Source of the DNA: Brachionus koreanus
Lineage: Eukaryota > Rotifera > Eurotatoria > Ploima > Brachionidae
Length of the DNA stretch: 28,036 nucleotides
Reading direction: 5' to 3'
NCBI GenBank assembly: GCA_016987375.1
Contig: PJRA01000036.1
Location: forward strand, 75,740 to 103,775
The position numbers were made by a program, and so were the translations under genes. Positions 20,448 through 28,036 of the stretch are shown in pieces. The notes under the pieces are model-generated. The model did no database searches and had not been told where the DNA came from. It was given only the letters and a program-made list of their open reading frames with translations. Within the stretch, counting starts at the first letter, position 1, and each line of letters begins with the position of its first letter.

Positions 20448-20957
20448 TCATGAAATTATTTGAACAGCGTACAGCGTTGATGCAATTGCGCCTATAATTA
20501 GAATTAAGAAAACGGGCAATATGAACAAAATCCAGCAATAAATTGGACATGATATGAAATTTTCGCATCCGGAGCAACACGAACAGCACTTTCGCCAACA
20601 ACCAATGCAGCAAGTGCAACACTGCAACGACTGAATTTCGGTTTTTCTGTCATAGTGATGATGAAAGCCGACAAGTAATTTGCGCGAAGTTTCCACATAA
20701 GGCAATGGTGAAATAGACTCTACATAGTCCGATTGAGTATCATATTCTTCTTCTATAATTGTTTTAGGTTTTTGAGTCTTTGATTCTTCGTTATTGTTTT
20801 GGTGATAATCAAGAGAGGAGTGCTGCGTTGCATAAGGCTGAGAGACTTGATATATTGGTTGAGTAACTACAGGTGCTTGGGTTCCAGAAACATAAACGGG
20901 TCTTACATTATTCGCTGAAGAATTGAGCTGAATCAGCCTATTTGAATAATATGCCAT
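20448..20957 (-). CDS. Cys-rich, C-terminally anchored membrane protein of unknown function
   Basis: 169 residues, one exon. I chose the ATG at 20957 (AAAATGG context, protein starts M-A-Y-Y-S-N-R); the longer frame begins with GTG. Residues 1-60 are polar with Pro/Gln/Tyr (T-Q-P-I-Y-Q-V-S-Q-P-Y). 61-90 are acidic, with E-E-E-Y-D at 69-73 and S-P-L-P-Y at 83-87. Residues 113-141 hold 12 cysteines, including C-C-T-C-C, C-C-S-C-C and C-x5-C-x3-C spacing. One hydrophobic helix (about 142-165) ends four residues before the stop. The form is a single-pass tail-anchored protein with a cytosolic Cys-rich neck that could be palmitoylated or bind metal (inference). I do not recognise the family; the Tyr- and Pro-containing tail resembles adaptor-binding cytoplasmic tails. 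Not like a signal-peptide protein: the N-terminus is polar. Confidence 0.7.
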   Translation of the reverse strand: MAYYSNRLIQLNSSANNVRPVYVSGTQAPVVTQPIYQVSQPYATQHSSLDYHQNNNEESKTQKPKTIIEEEYDTQSDYVESISPLPYVETSRKLLVGFHHHYDRKTEIQSLQCCTCCIGCWRKCCSCCSGCENFISCPIYCWILFILPVFLILIIGAIASTLYAVQIIS

Positions 20958-22306
20958 TTTAATTTTTTTGTCGAAAAGTTTTAAAATTATTTCTTTCACA
21001 GAAGTTTAATTCAAAATAATCAAAAAAGGTAAATTGTTTAAATATATCTAATTGCTGTTTTAAAAAGCAATAATGAAGCCATTCAAGTGTCTAACATTTT
21101 AGCAGATTTTTATTGTTTATTTTTTTCAAAGGATATTTCAATTTTTCTTAAATTGAAGTTTTTATCTTTTAAAATGAAAAATTGATATGTATTTATAAAA
21201 TTTATTGAATTGATTTAGAATATTATAAAGTTTGAATTTATTTTTTACTTTTATTTATTTACTTGAAATATATTGGATTTATAAAAATAGACTTCTAGCA
21301 CTTGAAATCTAAACAAAAATTAAAATATATGCTGTTATTTTTTTTCAATTTTTAATTTCGATTTTTTTTCTAATTCTGTATAAAACATCAATATTCCGAA
21401 TTTTTTTCATTCCTAAATCAACTTCTAAGATGGAATAGTTACTTTTTAAATTTAAAATAAAAGGAAACAATTCTGAAAATATAAATTTTAAACGAGAGAA
21501 AATTAGCTCAAGTTTTAAGTATATTTTAATTGTTTTTCGCGTTTAAATTATTCATTTAAATTTGAAATGCCTATTTGGCTCTTAAAGTGATTCTTAAGCA
21601 ATAAAAATTTTCACAAAGGATTTTCATAGTTATTTTTTTGTTTTTAATTATTTTTATTTATTTATGCTTTAAAAAGACTTCAGGCTGATGTTTAATGAAT
21701 TTAATTGATGATTTATTTATGAAAATTTTCTCAATAATTCTTATTAAAGAATTTATTTTTTTTAATAAATTATATAATTGTTTATTAAATAAAATTTAAA
21801 AAAAATATTCTTTATTTATTTAATTAAAAAAAAATAACTATTATACTTTAAAATCTAATCTTGATGTGATTGAATAAGTAAATTTTGTAAGCTTGAACTT
21901 TTTTCTTCGAATACAAAATATAAAAATATTTTTTACTAAAAAATACTTAAATCATACAATTATTATGATTTAGTAACTTTGATTTTAAAGATTGATCAAT
22001 TAATTTAAAAAAAAAAGAATCAAATTATTTTTCAATTTTTATCTTTAAAAAAAATTCATAATATATTTTATCAAGAAAAGTTTTGAAAAGAACATTTACT
22101 ATCTTATTTTTTTATTTAGATAAAAACTATTTGTAACCTCACTGATTTAAATTTAAATATAGCAAGAGCATAGTTAACAAACATATCATAACTGAAATTT
22201 TTTTGACTAATCAAAGTCAATAAAAATTAATAAGTAATAGAAAAAACAATTATTTTTTAACTTCAAATTGACAAAAAAATAAAGATAGATATTTTTTTAA
22301 AGCTAG
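20958..22306. other. AT-rich intergenic stretch, nothing supported
   Basis: The 5' flank of the Cys-rich gene. Very AT-rich, no open frame of note, no repeat with clear ends. Confidence 0.55.
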
Positions 22307-22714
22307 TTAACACTAGAAGCATTTTTTCACGTTTTTTTAATTCAAAAATATTCAAAAAAAAATCTATAAAAATTTTATAAAGTAATAAAATCTTTTAAAA
22401 AAAATCTCTAAATATACATAAATCAAAAGAGATATATTCATTTAAAAAATCTATTCAATAATTATTATTAAAAATATAGTTTGGGTTATAAACCCTGGCA
22501 GTTTGGAATGGAACTTAGTCCTTCCTTTCAGCCAACTGTAAAAAGTTCATAAAAAGATTATAATAGATTTTGAAGTTCAAAAATAGTGATATAAAAATAA
22601 ATGCTAATAAAATAAAAAAAGAGTTTCTATAGTTTTTTTTCAATGATAGAATCTATTCAAAAGATACAATATTTAAGTGAGTCTAAATGACTTGTTTGGT
22701 GCTTCTAGTGTTAA
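22307..22714. mobile_element. piggyBac-type MITE with TTAA target duplication
   Basis: The element occupies 22311-22710 (400 bp). It is flanked on both sides by TTAA (22307-22310 and 22711-22714), the signature target of piggyBac transposases. The ends are perfect 11-nt inverted repeats, CACTAGAAGCA at 22311-22321 and TGCTTCTAGTG at 22700-22710, and start with a C-rich triplet plus TAGAA as in many piggyBac ends. The interior has no ORF. It has a GC-richer core at 22480-22540 with the near-palindrome GGGTTATAAACCC (22483-22495). The element is non-autonomous and needs a transposase encoded elsewhere. Intact ends and TSDs suggest a fairly young insertion. Confidence 0.8.
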
Positions 22715-23724
22715 ACTAAAATAAAAAAACATATCTTTTAATTTCCAAAACAAATTAAAAAAATTTCAATTTAAATTAGCTTATTCACAAAGTTTATAAT
22801 TACTATAAATACTTTGCACAAAAATTTTAATATAGATGAAGAATTTTTTATTAAAAAAAATTAATATTATTCAATTCAATAAATATATTGATTTTAAAAA
22901 TATAAAAATTAACCAAATGACAAGAAAATGTTTGATAGATTGAGAGAGATTACTGAAATAATTCTTAAAATAGGCGAACCAAGTATAGTGATGCCCAATT
23001 CATGGGAATATGATTTTTAGAATAAAAAAAACTTTATGAAATCATAAAAAAAATATACATATTAACTAAATAAAATTAGTAATTTTTTTCTTTTTTTTAA
23101 TTAGAAATTTTTTGATATGTTGCATTAAAAGATGTTGATTGAAAAAAAAACGTTAAACTACCTCTCTAATTTGCCTGAGGGTGACGCATTAAATTTTTTA
23201 GAACTTAAAATAATAAAGTTGATATTATTAATTGAAAAAAAAAAAATAAAAAATATTAGCTTATTTAAAATCTAAAATTATTAGCATTTTTAATAGTAAA
23301 TTTTATCAAATAATTCAAGATAACTTTAATACTTGACATATTAGCATAAGATCTAATTAATTAATAGCAAAAATTTGAACAATGTTAGTGCGAGTTTGAA
23401 TTCTTTCTGGCCGCATCAAAATTGTGTTTGTAATAAAATTAGTGATTTCATTTATGTAATCAGATTATCACGAGAATGTAAAACATTTGAATTTTTTAGT
23501 TAAGTGACATACGACAAAAGGATAACTTTGAGAGTGAAAATATAAACAAAAATAAAATTCTTTTTAGAAATAAATTTTTAAATTAAATAAAACGTGAATA
23601 TTTTTACAAATTTTATATAAATAATTGTATGAGAATACCGACAAAATCAAGTTTGAATTATACTCTTTTTTATATCACATAGTAAAAGAGATTAGAAATG
23701 GAATTAGATTTTTTTAATTATATT
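22715..23724. other. AT-rich intergenic stretch
   Basis: No gene that I would defend. A 30-codon frame at 22928-23020 has protein-like wording but is too short to call. Confidence 0.5.
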
Positions 23725-23730
23725 TTTATT
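23725..23730 (-). promoter_or_regulatory. Poly(A) signal AATAAA for the RASSF gene
   Basis: Minus-strand AATAAA, 48 nt past the RASSF stop codon, in a good position for 3'-end formation. Confidence 0.45.
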
Positions 23731-23777
23731 TAAAAACTGTGGCAATTAAAAATAAAAAATTATGAAAAAAAAAACAT

Positions 23778-24695
23778 TCAAACTAAAGTTTCAAGTTTGT
23801 TATCATCATCTGATATACATGAACTAATACCAGTATCAGAAGACCCTATTGAAGTCAATGAGTCAGATGTTGATAATTTGCTACATTTTAAGTTACTTAG
23901 ACGTTTAAGTTCTTGTTCCAGAGATGTAATCATATTTGTTTTTACCATTATCAAATTATCAATGTTGTTCATTTTTGCTCTCATTGATTCTGATTTATTT
24001 GTGTCTACATTGATCATTTCAGTCCTAATTAATTGAAGCTCATTTTTTAATTTTTTGATTTGTTCAAGGCTTTTAATTTGCATATCTTTATCGTCGCCAT
24101 TAATTATTCTTCTAACTGATGAGTTTCTTGATCGATTATATTTTCTAATACTGGCATATCTTTTTCTAATAGGTTCATTATCAAACTCGGACTCTGGTTC
24201 ACTGTCCTCATTAGCACTTGACCAAGCACTACTTGGAATCGAACTTATTGATTTATTATCATAATCAACTGAGCATTGATTTAATTTATCAAGTTGTTTT
24301 CTTACATAGGAAGATTTATTTTTTTGTATCAAGTTTTCATTCCATGTCTTTTGAATACTGGGAGATAAAGAACAATATTTGTACTGTTTTTTAATACAGT
24401 TGGATTTTCTAGTTGCGTTGTATTTTGTTTTAATGACAAATTTGACATGCGTAAGCTTTTCACCATTATTTAACTTCAATCTCTTAAGGATTTTGTAAAT
24501 TTTATCACTATTATCCAGAAGCCTTTCCTCAGATTGGGATTGTTCAAAAAGTCCAAACTGTTCTATTGTTTTTGGATTAAAAAGAGGATCGCTTGAGTAA
24601 AGCATTGCAAACTTAATTTCTTGAACAGTTGTTTCTTTTGTAAGTCCTGATGCCAATTTTTCAATACCATTAATGTTAATTTTGATTTGTTCCAT
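23778..24695 (-). CDS. N-terminal RASSF protein (RASSF9/10-like) with RA domain and coiled coil
   Basis: 305 residues, single exon. An in-frame TAA two codons before the ATG supports the start. Residues 2-91 fit an N-terminal Ras-association domain of the RASSF7-10 class: G-I-E-K-L-A-S-G-L-T-K-E-T-T near the start, L-L-D-N-S-D-K-I-Y-K-I-L in the middle and V-K-F-V-I-K at 84-89. A basic, Ser-rich linker follows. About 205-268 is a heptad-bearing coiled coil (I-K-K-L-K-N-E-L-Q-L-I onward). The tail holds S-S-D-T-G-I-S-S (285-292), matching the D-T-G-[IL]-S-S motif near the end of RASSF9/10, and the protein ends E-T-L-V, a class I PDZ-ligand form. N-terminal RASSF proteins are scaffolds in cell polarity, centrosome and growth control. 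It is shorter than vertebrate RASSF9/10 (over 430). RASSF7/8 is the alternative. Confidence 0.75.
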   Translation of the reverse strand: MEQIKININGIEKLASGLTKETTVQEIKFAMLYSSDPLFNPKTIEQFGLFEQSQSEERLLDNSDKIYKILKRLKLNNGEKLTHVKFVIKTKYNATRKSNCIKKQYKYCSLSPSIQKTWNENLIQKNKSSYVRKQLDKLNQCSVDYDNKSISSIPSSAWSSANEDSEPESEFDNEPIRKRYASIRKYNRSRNSSVRRIINGDDKDMQIKSLEQIKKLKNELQLIRTEMINVDTNKSESMRAKMNNIDNLIMVKTNMITSLEQELKRLSNLKCSKLSTSDSLTSIGSSDTGISSCISDDDNKLETLV

Positions 24696-26040
24696 TTTTT
24701 ATTCTTTAATTGTACTAATAATAAAAAAATTTAAGACTATTTATATAAGTTTTTTGGTTTAATTTGAAGATCAATTGTGTAATGGAAGTATTATAATTGA
24801 TTGATTAATTAAATGTTTGTAGAAGCTTGAAGTGAAAAAATAAAGAGACAAGATAAATTGATTGAGATAACATAATTGATTAAATAACTTAGCTTGATTT
24901 TGACACCGAGAATGTAAATATTTTACTCAAATGTCAAGGAATTAATTCACAGTTAGAATTACTAATTGTTTTACAAACATTAAATGCTAGTTGTTTAGGC
25001 TCATGATAATATCCAAGAGTTAGATTATGAATAAATTGTTATTGAATGTATTTTTTTTAAATAGCCAGAGGATAGTCGGCATCTCTTGTTTGATATTAAA
25101 ATTAAGATTCAAATTAATAATTAAATTATTCAATTAATATTTGATGTTGAGATAAAATTCACACATTGAAACAGTGCGCTTAATTTCTTATTCACATTTT
25201 ACTTGTTACCTAAAGAAATAAAATGTTACTTATAAGAAATCATATTATCTTTTTCTCTTTTCGGTTGATAAAAGCAATTTTTTTAATCGTTAAATCCAAT
25301 TTAAATTATTTTCAAGTTTAATTAGTATTCACAAAAAAAAAATAAGCAGCACCTTGTATATTATTTGCCTTAAACTAAGAGAAGTCCGAAATTGCTTGGA
25401 TTGAACTCAAAATATATTTCAAAAGATAATAATAAAAATATCAAAGCTTAAATTTTTAATTTTTCAACTATCAAGTTGGGTTACTCTAAGTTTAAAGATA
25501 AAATTTTTTTTACATTTTTAAAAAGTGCATCAACTGATAAACAATAGTCTCAAGGCTATTCAAATTTTTTTATTTTTTTTTTTAATTTAAACTCAAATAA
25601 CATTATTTAATAAAAAATATTTTTTCATGAATGGTAAAAAAATTTCTCAACTTTGATTTAAAACAAAAATTATCAAGATTGCAAGAATAAAAAGTCTAAC
25701 CCTACACGTCCAACTAAAATTTATAACCTGGGTACTAAACTACTAAATTCATTCAGAGTTTGCTGAATCAAAAATATACTCAAAAATAATTTTAGAGTCG
25801 ATTCATGACCTAAAGTACCACAATTTCAAGAAAATTTCTTTTGCTACTACAAACCAACAGTTAAACTTGTAATTTTGATAAAGTTGTTTTATTTTGAAAA
25901 AATGGTCTGGCGCAAAGAAAAAAATTAGAGATTTTCTCTTTAATTTTAGATTTTAGAAAAATTTTTTCATTTTTCCATCATCAAAGCCTTTTTGTTTTTT
26001 TGAAAAAAAATTTAAAAATTTTCCCTAATTATTAAGCCTT
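24696..26040. other. AT-rich intergenic stretch, nothing supported
   Basis: The 5' flank of the RASSF gene and beyond. No gene, no clear repeat ends. Confidence 0.55.
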
Positions 26041-26067
26041 GTAATGCTTTTTTAATTGCATTAAATT

Positions 26068-26160
26068 TTGCGGTCCAAAAATGAGACCGTTTAGCTAACT
26101 GGCCAGATTATCCAGCATAACCACCCGCCATACCGGACCGGATAACTCTAACCGCATTCT
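26068..26160. repeat. GC-rich island with hairpins, possible repeat fragment
   Basis: A sharp GC-rich block in AT desert. It has GCGGTC/GACCGT (26070-26090) as a stem, an ATTATCC...GGATAAC inverted pair, and the palindrome CTGGCCAG. TAGCTAACTGG at about 26092-26102 resembles a pol III A box, but no convincing B box follows. Possibly a SINE or MITE fragment. Confidence 0.35.
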
Positions 26161-26882
26161 ATATTACTTTATTTGGGTTGTTGAAAAATTTAATTATTTG
26201 AAAAAAAAAAGATAAGATAAACTTTATATAATTTCTACACATTATGAATCAAAAGACTATCAGAAATACTTTATCTTATCTAATGTTCTTAAAAATTTCT
26301 CAATAAAAATGTTGAAAGATATTTTCTAATTGGAAATTTTTGATGCAATCGAGTATTTAAAATTAAATTTTAGAATTATTAAGTTTCGTAAAAATAAAAA
26401 AGAGAATAAAATTTTGTCATTTTGCCCATCAAAGAGCATAAAGTATTTCAAAGAATGAATTCTATGAGAAAAGGAAATAAAAATTTAGCATTAAAGTTTA
26501 ATTTTTAAAAATTTAACTTAAATAGAAAATAAATATTATTTTTATAAATATCACAAATTGAAAATACTATAATTTTTTTATAATTTTATTTTTTTAAAAA
26601 TATTATTTTGATTAAATAAGTTGCTAAAATTATCGACTATCTGTTGTCAAATTTCTTCTTGAATTACTTCGTTAGACCAAATTCATTTGTTACAATTAAA
26701 AAAACTCAATTTTGGTTCTTAATTAACTTCTCTTTAGATTTTTTTTTTAATCTATGATTATTTTATTAATTCTTGGTCCACAAATTATTATCTCTGCGAA
26801 AAATCCTAATCATAACCAAGTAATGATATCTCATAAATTTTTTGAATTAAACTTTAACTGACAAGAAATTTTTTGATTTTGA

Positions 26883-27491
26883 AAAAAATCTATAAGATTT
26901 CCGATTAAGAAATCCGATTGCATAAAGCTTCGTCTCAGCAAAGAGTTTTCAAACCACCTCCAGTCCCTGGAAGACCAGAGGATGAAGGAGGATGAGAACT
27001 TTCCGTTAAGTGACAAGGATTTAAAAAAACTAATTTCTTATCTAAAGAGACATAAGGAATACATCTCTATTTTAAGAGACATAAGAATTAAACTAGACGC
27101 CCATTCCTCTAATTCTGGCTATGCCTGCATTTTAGCAGGTAAAGCCAGCATATATAAATCCATCATGTGTGATATTTTAGCAATGAGGTTTGGGCCATAC
27201 CACGTTTACCCTGGAACTCAGTTCACCAAGGAAGATATTTTAAAGTATAATTCGGCAGCTACAGCTGCCATATCTACAATCGTTATAGAGGGATGTAAAT
27301 GGCTCAGTTTACATAAACGGGTAACCCTCAACGATATTCTTTGCTCACTTAAGGAACAATTATCCGGGACCGGTCTCAATGCGAGACTGGCTAAGAACAA
27401 GTCATCAATTGATGACTTAACCCTCAAAATTGAGAGGTTTTTTATCTCGTTTAACCCGGACGAGTTTATCGTCTATGAAGTCTACAGTTGA
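26883..27491 (+). CDS. ORF1 of an overlapping ORF cluster, unknown family, possibly virus-derived
   Basis: The frame is open from 26883. The only early in-frame ATG is at 26982, giving 169 residues; the 33 codons upstream also look coding (K-L-R-L-S-K-E-F), so the true start may be spliced or lost. It is rich in helix-forming sequence: L-K-K-L-I-S-Y-L-K-R-H at about 14-24, then C-I-L-A-G-K-A-S, M-R-F-G-P-Y-H-V-Y-P-G-T and F-N-P-D-E-F-I-V-Y near the end. I see no catalytic or zinc motif and do not recognise the family. GC content is visibly above the surroundings. It overlaps the end of another frame upstream (stop 26993-26995) by 14 nt and ORF2 by 17 nt. An endogenous viral or transposon structural protein is likelier than a host gene (inference). 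Confidence 0.5.
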   Translation, partial: KKSIRFPIKKSDCIKLRLSKEFSNHLQSLEDQRMKEDENFPLSDKDLKKLISYLKRHKEYISILRDIRIKLDAHSSNSGYACILAGKASIYKSIMCDILAMRFGPYHVYPGTQFTKEDILKYNSAATAAISTIVIEGCKWLSLHKRVTLNDILCSLKEQLSGTGLNARLAKNKSSIDDLTLKIERFFISFNPDEFIVYEVYS

Positions 27492-27675
27492 TTCCAAACT
27501 TGAGTTTAAGCGTAGATTTTATTTGTACGATATCGACAGTCTTGAGTTCTCCCATATCTTTATTAAACCGAGAGCCACTTGGCATGACTCTTACAGGATG
27601 CTGGCTTCCAAATTAATCAGAAATTCAGTCAAATGGGAGAGGTTTTTAGACCTCCAAGAGCAGGAACTCAAATAA
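27475..27675 (+). CDS. ORF2 of the overlapping cluster (66 aa), unknown
   Basis: Starts at an ATG 17 nt inside the end of ORF1, in the +1 frame, and ends at TAA 27673-27675. It is basic at the start (K-L-E-F-K-R-R-F), with Y-D-I-D-S-L-E-F-S and R-A-T-W-H-D-S-Y later. The frame is open before its ATG from inside ORF1 (from about 27430), so it could be a frameshift extension of ORF1 instead of a separate gene. No family recognised. Confidence 0.4.
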   Translation: MKSTVDSKLEFKRRFYLYDIDSLEFSHIFIKPRATWHDSYRMLASKLIRNSVKWERFLDLQEQELK

Positions 27676-27722
27676 AAAATATCATAAAGAAGAGAAGAAA
27701 GAGAAGAAATAAAAAATATCAT
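27670..27722. repeat. 16-nt direct repeat between ORF2 and ORF3
   Basis: AAATAAAAAATATCAT occurs exactly at 27670-27685 and 27707-27722. The first copy contains the ORF2 stop and the second runs into the ORF3 start codon; between them is a purine-rich spacer. It may be a junction signal or a local duplication. Confidence 0.5.
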
Positions 27723-27828
27723 GACCAAAATCAATGAATTTGAGTCAGATCAGGAACCACAAGAGCCAAGAACTCCGGAGCCATTTGAATACGACTCAGA
27801 TGACCTGCAAAATGAAAGCGAAGCTTGA
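27721..27828 (+). CDS. ORF3 of the overlapping cluster (35 aa, acidic)
   Basis: ATG at 27721 to TGA at 27826-27828. Very acidic and Pro/Glu-rich (E-P-Q-E-P-R-T-P-E-P-F, Y-D-S-D-D-L). Its last 17 nt overlap ORF4, the same overlap length as ORF1/ORF2. Could be a fragment of a longer acidic protein. Confidence 0.3.
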   Translation: MTKINEFESDQEPQEPRTPEPFEYDSDDLQNESEA

Positions 27829-27907
27829 CAAACTATTTGGAGAAGATTCATTCCCGGAAAATCAACAAGACCTTCCAGAGGACAAATATAAACATCTTTT
27901 TAATTAG
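27812..27907 (+). CDS. ORF4 of the overlapping cluster (31 aa)
   Basis: ATG at 27812 to TAG at 27905-27907, in the +1 frame relative to ORF3. It starts M-K-A-K-L-D-K-L-F-G-E-D and is charged throughout. The protein-like wording ends sharply at the stop and the DNA returns to AT-rich. Confidence 0.3.
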   Translation: MKAKLDKLFGEDSFPENQQDLPEDKYKHLFN

Positions 27908-28017
27908 TTATTTTATTTTGAAAAAAAATTTCAATTTATTTATGTTTCTTTATTAACACTCAAAAACCGGATGACTTTTTTGACTCTTTTATTTAAATCT
28001 TTTTTAATACTTTTTTC

Positions 28018-28029
28018 AATAAAAATAAA
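28018..28029 (+). promoter_or_regulatory. Tandem AATAAA after the ORF cluster
   Basis: AATAAA at 28018-28023 and 28024-28029, about 110 nt past ORF4; a possible 3' end for a transcript of the cluster. Confidence 0.3.
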
Positions 28030-28036
28030 ATTTATA

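Noticed and set aside
20958..20999. Longer N-terminus for the Cys-rich protein
   Set aside because: The extended frame begins with GTG and adds a Lys/Ile-rich stretch. The ATG at 20957 has a good context.
22928..23020. 30-codon plus-strand ORF with protein-like wording
   Set aside because: Too short, isolated, no splice signals or recognisable motif; chance cannot be excluded.
1..28036. CRISPR arrays, bacterial operons, rRNA
   Set aside because: No spaced identical repeats, no ribosome binding sites, introns present; the window is eukaryotic.

Overview
This is eukaryotic, very AT-rich DNA from a draft assembly (one run of N, 10033-10741). It carries GT-AG introns, AATAAA signals, three animal genes of ancient families and many decayed transposons. 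Gene content points to a small-genome invertebrate. A monogonont rotifer such as Brachionus is my best guess from composition and transposon flavour, but nothing here proves it.

Layout. 1-398: edge-truncated zinc-knuckle ORF of a retroelement. 642-1308: broken hAT transposase. 2053-5028 (minus): TEX2-type SMP/PH membrane protein in two exons; its intron holds the 3' end of an unidentified spliced gene on the opposite strand (2799-3199). 5029-12088: gene desert with two tRNA-derived SINE candidates (6624-6702, 9331-~9640), a decayed DDE/SWIM-type transposase (7872-~8955), the N gap and an ORF relic with two stops (10935-11225). 12089-17605 (minus): FOXJ1, whose start codon lies in a 7-nt coding exon 3.5 kb upstream of the main exon. 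20448-20957 (minus): a Cys-rich, C-terminally anchored membrane protein I do not recognise. 22311-22710: a 400-bp piggyBac-type MITE with TTAA duplications. 23778-24695 (minus): an N-terminal RASSF (RASSF9/10-like) protein. 26883-27907 (plus): a cluster of short, mostly overlapping ORFs of higher GC content than its surroundings, which looks virus- or element-derived.

The recognised genes do not form a pathway. FOXJ1 drives motile-cilium genes, TEX2 family proteins act at ER contact sites, and N-terminal RASSF proteins are cortical/centrosomal adaptors. All four intact host-type genes lie on the minus strand. The strongest candidates for something undescribed are the overlapping ORF cluster at the right end, the antisense gene nested in the TEX2 intron, the FOXJ1 micro-exon and recognition-helix insertion, and the Cys-rich protein. 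Family assignments come from recognising motifs by eye; no search was run.
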